A DNA stretch of 64,000 nucleotides from Bacteroidota bacterium (GTDB lineage: Bacteria > Bacteroidota > Bacteroidia > Bacteroidales > CAIWKO01), in the NCBI GenBank assembly GCA_037133915.1, contig JBAXND010000003.1, forward strand, positions 1-64,000, in the 5' to 3' direction. The translations under genes and the position numbers were made by a program. Shown here piece by piece: positions 27,135 through 35,800 of the stretch. How positions within the stretch are numbered: the first letter of the stretch is position 1; each line of letters begins with the position of its first letter. Below the pieces are notes generated by a model. It was not told the DNA's origin. It did no database searches and saw nothing but the letters and a program-made list of their open reading frames with translations.

Positions 27135-27523
27135 CGAGTGGGAGAATTTGTTTTAAGCGATTTTTTAAAATGTATGATGCACTGGTGTACCGATTCCTGA
27201 AAATCTTTGCGGAACTGTTTGTATGAAAGTATCAGCAATTCTCCGTCGGGAGTGAGTGCTGTTGTACCGCCATCTTTCCCGCCCCGGTGTTTTTCAATAA
27301 TCTGGAATCCGAGAAATGCTTCGGCTTTCTTGAGATCACCCCATGCTTTACGATAACTAATCTCACATTTGTTAGCAGCGGCCATCAATGAACCGTATTC
27401 CTGAATTGCTATCAGCAGGTTCCATTTGGCATCATCCATAATTTCAAGACCGTCGCACGACGACATCCAAATTTTATAATCGATCCGTATGTTTGAATAC
27501 TTCGGGAATTTGTCGTCGCTCAT
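27131..27523 (-). CDS. ModE-like DNA-binding regulator (LysR-type winged helix, no Mop domain)
   Basis: A 130-residue protein matching the N-terminal DNA-binding half of ModE: NLLIAIQEYGSLMAAAN, then ISYRKAWGDLKKAEAFLGF and GGKDGGTTALTPDGE. E. coli ModE adds two molybdate-binding Mop domains; these are missing, so metal sensing here must be indirect or use another protein. It is the first gene of the minus-strand run and overlaps the GIDDTD gene (ATGA). Confidence 0.85.
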   Translation of the reverse strand: MSDDKFPKYSNIRIDYKIWMSSCDGLEIMDDAKWNLLIAIQEYGSLMAAANKCEISYRKAWGDLKKAEAFLGFQIIEKHRGGKDGGTTALTPDGELLILSYKQFRKDFQESVHQCIIHFKKSLKTNSPTR

Positions 27524-27551
27524 CGTTAGGAAGCTATTTGCATATCTGTTA

Positions 27552-27581
27552 CAAAAATATAAAAATTACCCAATTATTGGG
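27552..27581 (-). promoter_or_regulatory. Probable promoter and palindromic operator of the ModE-like gene
   Basis: On the minus strand TATTTTTG (27559-27552) is a -7 match 28 nt from the start codon. CCCAATTATTGGG (27569-27581), a perfect 13-nt palindrome with a central T, lies just upstream. It could be an operator for autoregulation; it does not resemble the E. coli ModE box. Confidence 0.4.
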
Positions 27582-27646
27582 GTCCCTGTCCGGTCTCCAA
27601 TTCCTGTTTTTTTATTATTGGAGGAACAAAATCACCCCTTTTGTCA

Positions 27647-27654
27647 TATATTTG
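27647..27654 (+). promoter_or_regulatory. -7 box for the lipoprotein gene at 27721
   Basis: TATATTTG matches the -7 consensus; transcription would start near 27661, giving a 60-nt leader. Confidence 0.45.
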
Positions 27655-27720
27655 CAAAAAAACTGCTATTTTTGGCAACTTATACGTATTATTTTCTGCT
27701 AATAAATTAATAATTGGCTC

Positions 27721-28188
27721 ATGAGAAAAATTGTCCTTTCGGGTTTAGGAATACTTGCGTTGTTCTGCATCGGTCTTGTGTTTACATCGTGCAAGAAATA
27801 TGCTGATGGACCTCTGATATCAATCCGTTCAGCCGAAAATCGTATCACCGGAAACTTCATTCTCAATAAATTTTATATTGATGGTTCAACGGAGAATCAG
27901 CTTTGGGCCGATTCTATTTGCAGTACACGGGTCAACTTTGAGCCGTCAACAGGCAAATTCGATGTGGCGCATACCCTCGGTTTACTTAGTGGTTCATTCA
28001 AACTGATTGACAGCAAGAAAACGCTTTCTCTGTATGATATTAAGGAAACGGATGAATATCCCGGTTATGGCCCTTTTAAAGCACTTGCCGTTTCAACCTG
28101 GACGATATTGAAACTGACCAACAACGAAACATGGATTGAAACCGAGTATGAAAACAAACATTATCAGGTTGAGTTAACCCGGCAGTAA
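27721..28188 (+). CDS. Hypothetical lipoprotein
   Basis: A 155-residue protein with a signal peptide and lipobox (FTSC, Cys at residue 24, followed by KK). The mature part (about 40-155) has the alternating pattern of a small beta-barrel or lipocalin-like domain (TGNFILNKFYIDG, WTILKLTNNETWIET) of the kind seen in many Bacteroidota lipoproteins. No specific family or function is recognised. It is divergent from the ModE-like gene and stands as a single transcription unit with its own promoter and terminator. Confidence 0.75.
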   Translation: MRKIVLSGLGILALFCIGLVFTSCKKYADGPLISIRSAENRITGNFILNKFYIDGSTENQLWADSICSTRVNFEPSTGKFDVAHTLGLLSGSFKLIDSKKTLSLYDIKETDEYPGYGPFKALAVSTWTILKLTNNETWIETEYENKHYQVELTRQ

Positions 28189-28208
28189 AAATATTTTATG
28201 TGAAGTTG

Positions 28209-28238
28209 AGGCAGGACATGATGTTCTGCCTTTTTTTT
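28209..28238 (+). terminator. Rho-independent terminator of the lipoprotein gene
   Basis: AGGCAGGACA (28209-28218), loop TGA and TGTTCTGCCT (28222-28231) form a 10-bp stem with one G-T pair, followed by a run of T. Confidence 0.85.
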
Positions 28239-28243
28239 ACGTT

Positions 28244-30070
28244 CTATTTAGAACAATAACTGCTCACCGAATCAATAGAAGCCATATATCCTCTTTCCGC
28301 AGCTGTATGATAGAATTCACATGCCGAAGTTCTGTCGCCCAGCTTTTGATAGATGGTTGCAATATTAAATGGAATAATGGTGCTCTTCGGTTCATAGTAA
28401 TATGCCAGAGAATAAAGTGCCACGGCGTCTGTGAGCTTTTCCATCCTGAAATAACAATAGGCTGCAGTAGTAATTGCGTCAATGAATCGCGCTTTTAAAT
28501 CCATTGCTTTTTTAAAATCCGCTGCTGCGCCCTGAAAATCATTTAATGAAAGCCGGCTCATGCCGCGGTTAAAGTAAATGGTTGGCTGTGTTGAATCAAT
28601 TTCAATCGCTTTTGAATAATCTATAATAGCGCCGGGAAAATCATGCACTGACAGTTTCAGCGACCCGCGGTTATTGTAAATATCTATTCCTGGTTTAATT
28701 TGTTCTGCTTTTTTGTATTCATCCATGGCACCCCTGAAGTCCCCGGAACTCCCCAGTGCATTGGCAACAGCAAAATGGCTAAATGCACGATCTGGATATT
28801 TTGCCGCAAAATCATTAAACAGCGTCTGGCTATTCTTCCAAACATACACTCTGGCCGTTGTCAGATAGATAAAAAAACCTGACACGAAAAATAAACAGGC
28901 AACTGATAATATAGCTGCGTTTTTTCTTTGGCTTTCGAATCTCTGTATGGCATCACCTGCAACAGTTATAAGAATATACAATAGTCCAATCATAGGAAGA
29001 TAAGCATACCGTTCAGCAACTACAGCCTGTCCAAAGGGTACCAATTGCAGCACCATCAAAAGATTTACGATATAAAACATCAGGCCAAAAAGAAGTAGCT
29101 TTCTGTATTTTTTTAAAAACCATAAGCCAACGAACATTGCTAATACCAAGGGAACTGCGATATAATAAATAATAGGGAGGGTTGCGCCCTGCTCAGGATA
29201 AAAGTGTATGGCAGATAAATGAACCGGCGCAAAAAGTGCTGCTATATAATACCCTATACTGTAGAAGGCAAAGAAAACCCTGTTAAACCATGCAAATTCA
29301 GGTGTAAAGGAACTGTGTATCACAACCTGTTGAGATAGGATTGCAAGAATGCCAAAGAGCACTGAAATCAATAAGAACGGAAGCTTTTCAATAAAATATT
29401 TGGTAGATGTTTTTCGTCCCGTGTATATATCAACTGAGAACCAGGCAAGAGGAAGCACTACGGCGGCTGATTTTGAAAGTAATGACAACAGAAAGAATAC
29501 TCCGGCAATTACCAGCGGGCGGACATTCTCCGGTTTGTTTGAGTATTTCGTGTAATAAATAAGTGAGAGCAGGGCAAAACAGGCAAACATTAAGTTTTTC
29601 AGCTCTGAGGCCCAGGCAACAGATTCTACATTGAGCGGGTGAATGGCAAAAAGCAGCGCAACGGCCAGTGATTTGTATTCACTGTTTGACAGCAGCCGTA
29701 CAAAACGATATACGAGGTAGATATTCACTAAATGGAACAACAGGCTGACAAGGTGGTACGACTGTGGTGTTGCGGCTGAATACTTATATATAATAGCCCA
29801 AACCAGCGTAACCAGCGGGTGATAATTTGCCATATAAAATGAAGAAAATATATTCCCAATGCTGCTCCATGACAGATTTTTTATGGCGGGATTATTTATT
29901 ATATAATCGGAGTCATCCATGGTTGTCAAACCATTTTTCAGCGAGCTCCAGTAGATAACAATTGTTATCAGCAACAGTGCACCTAACGCTAACATTGGCC
30001 ATGTCTTTCGTTCTGGCTGCTGAGGTATTTCAGGATGATTTCTTTTTTTTGATTTATTTTTTGGTGGCAT
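28244..30070 (-). CDS. TMTC-like multi-spanning membrane protein with C-terminal TPR repeats
   Basis: A 608-residue protein. A basic, Pro-rich N-terminus is followed by about ten or eleven transmembrane helices (residues 25-400) with early GT-C-like motifs (TTMDDSDYIINNP with the acidic pair, and NYHPLV). Residues about 420-600 are TPR repeats (YNNRGSLKLSVHDFPGAI, YFNRGMSRLSLNDFQGA). The layout matches the TMTC O-mannosyltransferases and bacterial relatives, suggesting glycosylation of exported proteins with the TPRs binding targets; the function is inferred. Confidence 0.85.
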   Translation of the reverse strand: MPPKNKSKKRNHPEIPQQPERKTWPMLALGALLLITIVIYWSSLKNGLTTMDDSDYIINNPAIKNLSWSSIGNIFSSFYMANYHPLVTLVWAIIYKYSAATPQSYHLVSLLFHLVNIYLVYRFVRLLSNSEYKSLAVALLFAIHPLNVESVAWASELKNLMFACFALLSLIYYTKYSNKPENVRPLVIAGVFFLLSLLSKSAAVVLPLAWFSVDIYTGRKTSTKYFIEKLPFLLISVLFGILAILSQQVVIHSSFTPEFAWFNRVFFAFYSIGYYIAALFAPVHLSAIHFYPEQGATLPIIYYIAVPLVLAMFVGLWFLKKYRKLLLFGLMFYIVNLLMVLQLVPFGQAVVAERYAYLPMIGLLYILITVAGDAIQRFESQRKNAAILSVACLFFVSGFFIYLTTARVYVWKNSQTLFNDFAAKYPDRAFSHFAVANALGSSGDFRGAMDEYKKAEQIKPGIDIYNNRGSLKLSVHDFPGAIIDYSKAIEIDSTQPTIYFNRGMSRLSLNDFQGAAADFKKAMDLKARFIDAITTAAYCYFRMEKLTDAVALYSLAYYYEPKSTIIPFNIATIYQKLGDRTSACEFYHTAAERGYMASIDSVSSYCSK

Positions 30071-30108
30071 AACCGGGATTGAAGTTTTTACTACTCAAAG
30101 TTGAGCAA

Positions 30109-30116
30109 CAAAGATA
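30109..30116 (-). promoter_or_regulatory. -7 box for the TMTC-like gene
   Basis: TATCTTTG on the minus strand fits TAnnTTTG, 39 nt before the start codon at 30070. Confidence 0.4.
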
Positions 30117-30313
30117 TTAAAATACTATTAAAGGAGGGTTGTTGTTGTTTCTGAAGCCACTGATTTATTTGGTGAGTACTCAATAAGCTGACATTATTTA
30201 TGGCCGCTCCCGAGTAAATCTGTATGAATGATTTGAAGTTTATTTTATAACGGAATAGAAAAGAAAATAATGATTCAACAATATCTGTAAGGCCTTATTT
30301 TACTGGCATTGTG

Positions 30314-30376
30314 AAGGTGTTTGATTCTAAATTACCGATTCAGGCCAATATTATGATATGAATCAACACCTTTTTT
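30314..30376 (+). terminator. Orphan terminator-like hairpin
   Basis: AAGGTGTTTGATTC (30314-30327) pairs with GAATCAACACCTT (30360-30372), 13 bp with one bulged T and a 32-nt loop, and is followed by TTTTTT. No plus-strand gene precedes it, so it may end an unrecognised transcript. Confidence 0.45.
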
Positions 30377-30689
30377 AAACTAATTTTTACCCAAATCTTA
30401 CAGGCTTGGTGTATAAGGCAATTTTACGTATGATAATAGTTAATTATTTGTAATAAACAGACAATCATTTCAATAAATCACATAAAATAATTCTCATATA
30501 ATAAAATATAGAATTTATTAATAGCACAAAATATGCATAATGCACTTAAAAACAAATTTATATAGCAAAATTCGATATTATACGACTTGCTGTTTTCTTT
30601 CTACAATGTTATTAAAAAAAATGACAAAGCAGGTAAATAAACGCATACGGAAAAAGTGATTTAATGTTTTTTTAATCCAAAACATGATT

Positions 30690-30697
30690 TATATTTG
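30690..30697 (+). promoter_or_regulatory. -7 box upstream of the first FGE-like gene
   Basis: TATATTTG fits the consensus and would give a leader of about 205 nt before the ATG at 30910. Confidence 0.4.
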
Positions 30698-30909
30698 CAG
30701 TCTTATTAACATGCGATTGTTAAAAACATAAATAGTTATTTATTTTTTTTAGTGCGAAAATAGAATTTTAGAAACGATACAAACGGTATCATACTCTCCT
30801 TACTCATCGATTGACGTTATTATAGTGATTGTTTTTTCAGGCGGTTCATTTTTTATTAAACAATAAATATAACCCAAATCAATTAATTATTAACCAAATC
30901 TGCAATTTT

Positions 30910-32646
30910 ATGAAAAGAAGTATGAACCTTTTTACGAAAATGTTTTTCGTAATGGCAGTTTGCCTGTTGTTCGTGGGTAAACTGAGCGCCAACAATGTCA
31001 GCATTTCTAATGTTACATTGGTGAGCGACACAATCAAATTCGACATCTCATGGGACAACAGCTGGAGAAATACGGGTACCGTGAACTCCACTGTGAACTA
31101 CGACGGTGTTTGGGTATTTATCAAATACCGCGATGCTTGCGACCGTACATCATCGTATCCTTCAGCTTACAACCATGTACAACTTGACTCCGTTGTTGCA
31201 AATCATTATACCAACGGTTCAGGAAAACAAATGGGTTTCAGCTATGTTGGCTCTCCTTTGAAAAGACGCGCTGTTGGTATCTATCTTTACAGACCTACCG
31301 ACGGTACCGGAACTTACACACTTACCGGTCTTAAACTTCATTGGGATCAGGTTGCTCAGGGAACCGTTGGTGGTAACTGGGACATCCGCGTGAACGCTAT
31401 TGAAATGGTTTACATCCCCGGTGAATATCCTATCGGCTCAGGTACGGGTGGCATGAATTTCCGTCTTGGTTGCGGAAATCCTACTGTTAACAGTGCTACT
31501 TCATACAACTTCTGTAACAACTCAACCGGCCTCGTTCCTTATATTGTAACCGGCGAAAACGTTACAATTCCCCTGAACACAACCGGTGGATTATGGACAT
31601 ATTCCTATACTTCAGGTACTGCCACGATGCCAACAACCTGTCCTAAAGGTTATGGTGCCTTTTGGTGCATGAAATATGAAATTTCACAACAGCAATATTG
31701 CGACTTCCTGAATTCACTCGACCGTCAGAACCAAATCAACAATACTTATATTGGTACTGGCCTTGGTGGATCTACAGGTTTCAATGTTATTACTGCAACA
31801 ACCTTATCAAGCACCTACAAATGGGCAATGTATACTACAAGTGTTAGTTCACCTTATACTGCCGTACAACGTCAGGAAATCGCCTGCCCCACAACTTTTG
31901 CGGCAAATATGCCTGTTACTTTCGGCTGCGATATGAATAACAATGGCACTTATGGTGAAGTTGATGATGGCGCCAATACTGCATGCAACTATTTGTATTA
32001 TAGCAATCAGGTTTTCCTGCGTAATTATCTTGACTGGGCTTGCCTCAGGCCGATGAGCGAAATGGAATACGAAAAAACATGCCGTGGTCCTATTGCGAAT
32101 GTTGCTTATCAGACATACGAAGCTGTTTGGGGTCAGGATGGCTCGAATGGTCTTTATCGTAATGCAAGTACCGGTATTTCTCCGGGTACCGGCGGTCGTG
32201 TTAACGAAATCATGACACCTGCTCCTAACAGTGGTAGTGGTTCATCAGTTTGGGCTAACAATACAGGCGGTCCGCTTAGGGTTGGACAAACCTATATGCC
32301 GGGTTCAAGCTCACCTGCACCTACCCGTTCAAATACAGGTTCATCTTACTACGGTGTAGCTGATATGTCAGGTAATGTTGCCGATTTTGTGTGGTCATAT
32401 GGTAACAATCCTAACTATGGTAATAGTCAGGTTAGTACTTGGCTTAACAGAGTAACGGATATTGGCGACGGTGATGTAAACACAACACCTCCCACATCAT
32501 GGTCAGTTGCTCCGAACTGCTATCGTGGCGGAGCATGGGATCTTGCTTCAGGTAGCTGGCAATATCTGCAGATATCTTACAGGTACTGCGATCAAGGATC
32601 AAATGCTAATGCTGGTGGACGTGGTGTTCGCACCGTGAATTACTAG
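30910..32646 (+). CDS. Secreted FGE/SUMF1-like protein (first copy)
   Basis: A 578-residue exported protein with a signal peptide (ending KLSAN). Residues about 25-160 form a beta domain with WDNSWR and VWVFIKYR, shared with the paralogue at 52.2 kb. From about residue 165 a formylglycine-generating-enzyme-type C-type-lectin fold follows (MVYIPGEYPIG, MKYEISQQQYCDFLN, RPMSEMEYEKTCRG, YYGVADMSGNVADFVW, RGGAWD). The two catalytic cysteines of true FGEs are absent (Leu and Trp at those positions), so it is probably a non-catalytic binding protein, as GldJ/GldK-type proteins appear to be. The start was set at the ATG before the signal peptide. It lies 155 nt upstream of the giant repeat gene. Confidence 0.85.
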   Translation: MKRSMNLFTKMFFVMAVCLLFVGKLSANNVSISNVTLVSDTIKFDISWDNSWRNTGTVNSTVNYDGVWVFIKYRDACDRTSSYPSAYNHVQLDSVVANHYTNGSGKQMGFSYVGSPLKRRAVGIYLYRPTDGTGTYTLTGLKLHWDQVAQGTVGGNWDIRVNAIEMVYIPGEYPIGSGTGGMNFRLGCGNPTVNSATSYNFCNNSTGLVPYIVTGENVTIPLNTTGGLWTYSYTSGTATMPTTCPKGYGAFWCMKYEISQQQYCDFLNSLDRQNQINNTYIGTGLGGSTGFNVITATTLSSTYKWAMYTTSVSSPYTAVQRQEIACPTTFAANMPVTFGCDMNNNGTYGEVDDGANTACNYLYYSNQVFLRNYLDWACLRPMSEMEYEKTCRGPIANVAYQTYEAVWGQDGSNGLYRNASTGISPGTGGRVNEIMTPAPNSGSGSSVWANNTGGPLRVGQTYMPGSSSPAPTRSNTGSSYYGVADMSGNVADFVWSYGNNPNYGNSQVSTWLNRVTDIGDGDVNTTPPTSWSVAPNCYRGGAWDLASGSWQYLQISYRYCDQGSNANAGGRGVRTVNY

Positions 32647-32670
32647 AATTTTATTGTTTTTCCGGCTTGT

Positions 32671-32697
32671 CCCGTGTCAGCAATTTGCTGACACGGG
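32671..32697 (+). promoter_or_regulatory. Strong hairpin between the FGE-like gene and the giant repeat gene
   Basis: CCCGTGTCAGCA and TGCTGACACGGG form a perfect 12-bp stem with a 3-nt loop (ATT). No T-run follows on the plus strand, so it is not a standard terminator; it may stabilise the upstream message or reduce read-through. Confidence 0.55.
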
Positions 32698-32801
32698 TGC
32701 CTGCCCGGATTTTGATTATATTGATTTTAGCGAGTAGGTTCGGGATTGTCGCCGGGTTTATGTAGGTAGTGTGGTTTGGATAACATGACAAATTATACAA
32801 T

Positions 32802-35800
32802 TTGAAAATTTTTATACAATATATATTAAGTAAGAGATTACTTTTTGTTGTGCTTTGCCTGTTCTCGCCCTTACTGCTTTTAGCGCAGTACAGTGGTGGT
32901 GATGGTCAGGGTACGGCAAGCTATCTCGCCCAGAGCAGCCAGTCCTGTATTCCGGTGCCGGTTACTTCCGACATCTACAGCGGCGGTAATGGGGGAGGTT
33001 ATTTTTCTGTCCTGAAACAAAGTGCTCAGAGCTGTGCTCCTACAGTTCTGACTTCAGATATATATAAAGGTGGCAGCGGTAGCGGAAGCATTTTCTCAGA
33101 GCTGTTACGGGCATGCGCCACTTATACTTCAACTTCATTTATTTATGCCGGGGGTTCCGGTTCCGGTTCCATGCTGTTTGAGAAACAGGGAAACTGCTCG
33201 GTTAATTTTACGGCATCCAATATTTATAATGGTGGTGATGCCGACGGCTCAGCCAATATTGAAAAGCAAGGCAACTGCTCGTCAAATTTCGTTTCAACAA
33301 TAATGTTTAACGGTGGCAACGGCGGAGGTTATCTGTCGCTCGAAAAACAGGGTTCCTGTCCGACCGCAGTATTTGTTGCAACAAACATGTTTGCAGGAGG
33401 CGATGCTGACGGCTCCGGTATTGCTGAGGCAATTCGGAATTGCACCGGCAGTATTTCTTTGTCTCTGATTTATTCGGGCGGCAATGGCGGTGGCGGCTCT
33501 CTGTTTGAAAAATTGGGGACTTGTATCACAAATGTTTTAGCATCGGCTATTTATACAGGTGGTAATGGGGGCGGTGGTGCAATCCTTGAAAAGCAGGGTA
33601 CATGCCCGTCTTCAGTTACGGTTGTTTCCGGTATCTATTTAGGCGGAAATTCAGGTGGTGGTGTACTAGCTGAATTGCTTCGTCTATGCGGTCCTGTTGT
33701 CCCATCAAGTGCGATATATGCCGGTGGTAATGGTTCAGGTTCAAAAATGGTCGAAAAGCAAGGGAACTGTTCGGTTAATTTCGTTGCTACAACCATGTTT
33801 AACGGGGGTGATGCCGACGGTTCTGCCAGTTTAGAAAAACAGGGAACGTGCAGCAATCCCTTCGTAGTAACTGCAATTTTCAATGGCGGCGACGGCAGAG
33901 GAAATATAATGATTGAAAAACAGGGTAGCTGTCCGGCAGCTCAATATGTTGCAACAACCATGTTTAATGGTGGGAACGGTCCCTTAAATTATTATGGTGA
34001 AAAGATTAGTAATTGCGGTTCCGTGTCTCCTTCGGCGATGGCCTATTATGGTGGCAATGGCGGTGGTAGTCTGATGGTGGAAAAACAGGGTAACTGCACA
34101 ACAAATTCTGTTGCCTCTCTGATTTACAACGGTGGAAATGGGGGTGGCTATCTGATGCTTGAAAAGCAGGGAAGCTGCCCGGCGGCACAGACACTCACCT
34201 CGGCAATTTATGCCGGCGGTAATAGTGGCGGTGCGATGCAGGTCACCTATCAGAGTGTTTGTGGGGCGCTTTCAGCCATTTCATATATTTATAACGGTGG
34301 AAATTCTGGCGGTGGTTCCATGCTTGATTATCTTGGCAATTGTGTAATAAATAGTGTTATTTCTGCCATATATAAAGGAGGCAATGGTTCAGGAACTTTT
34401 GTTTCTGAAAAACTGAATGCCTGCGGATCTCAGATTTCCGGACCCGGATACTATTCCGGTGGTAATGGCGACGGCCATGTACTTACAGAATTGCTCTCTA
34501 ACTGTGTTACTTCGGGGACACTTTCTTATATTTATTCAGGCGGTAACGCCGGCGGAAGCAGCGTTGCTTCGAGCCCGAATGCTACCTGTCCTTCTTCACA
34601 AACAGCCCTTTCTTATATTTACTCGGGTGGAAACGGTGACGGACATGCTGTTACTGACTGGCTGGGTACATGCAGCGCCTTAGTTGCATCTGATATTTAT
34701 GACGGTGGTAATGGCGGTGGCGGATATTGTTTTGATAAATTACATCCCGTTGGTTGCGCCCCGGTATTATCGGCAGTTTCATATATCTACAGTGGCGGAA
34801 ACTCTTCATTAATGCAGGTTTTTGAGGTTTTGGGTACCTGCCCTTCAGCTTTCAGTGCCGGGAACTATGCCGGAGGAAATGGTGGCGGCGGAGCTGTTAA
34901 TGAACGACTGAATCAGTGCGGTAACGGTAGTACGCAGAGTTATGCTTATCTGGGAGGCAGTGGCGGTGGAAGCGCGTCTTATGATAGAATTAGTCCAACG
35001 CCTTGTGCAGCATCTGTTTCTGTTTTTTCGGATATTTATGACGGTGGTAACAGCGGTGGCAGCACCTTTGCACAAATATTGGGTGTTTGCGGCTCATTGC
35101 TTTCTGCAAATGCCGTTTATTATGGAGGCAACGGTGGCGGCAGTGCTGTGGTTGATTTTCTCGGAGTCTGCGGAACTGTTTTTGCCACTTCAAATATTTA
35201 TGCGGGAGGAAATGCTTCAGGTAGTTTCGTTTTTGAGAAATTGAATGCCTGCGGTTCGCAAATTTCCGGTCCTGGTTATTATGCCGGAGGCAACGGTGGT
35301 GGTGGTGCTATTATTCAGCTGTTAGGTGTATGCAGCAGCCAAAATGTTATTTCATATATCTATAATGGTGGTAATGCAGGTGGTAGCTCTGTTGCTGCAA
35401 GCCCGAATGCAACCTGCCCATCTTCTCAAACGGCTGTATCATATATTTATTCTGGTGGAAACGGTGATGGTCATGCTGTTCTTGATTGGTTAGGAACATG
35501 CGGCGCTTTAATTACTTCAAATATTTATTCAGGAGGCAACAGTGGTGGTGGTTATACATACGACAAACTGAATCCTGCCGGGTGTGCTCCTTCTCCGTCA
35601 TCAGTTTCATACATTTATTCAGGAGGCAATTCGTCCTTGCTTCAGATTTCAGAATATTTAGGACTTTGCCCGTTAACTGTTGGTCCCGGTTATTATGCGG
35701 GCGGTAATAGTGGTGGAAGCAGTGTTGCCGAGAAATTGAATCTTTGCGGTACTCTTTCCCAGCAGGGAGCGGCATACAAAGGTGGTAATGGAGGCGGTGG

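Larger units (their letters stand above)
30071..30909. other. 839-nt AT-rich intergenic region before the first FGE-like gene
   Basis: No credible gene is seen. It holds a minus-strand -7 box for the TMTC-like gene (TATCTTTG, 30116-30109), a terminator-like hairpin on the plus strand (30314-30376) and a plus-strand -7 box at 30690-30697. From 30400 to 30780 the sequence is very AT-rich. Confidence 0.6.

Noticed and set aside
31407..32646. FGE/C-type-lectin fold as a diversity-generating retroelement target
   Set aside because: No reverse transcriptase, no template repeat and no adenine-biased variable region are visible in the window.
32671..32697. Rho-independent terminator after the first FGE-like gene
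   Set aside because: The stem is perfect but no T-run follows on the plus strand; recorded as a hairpin only.
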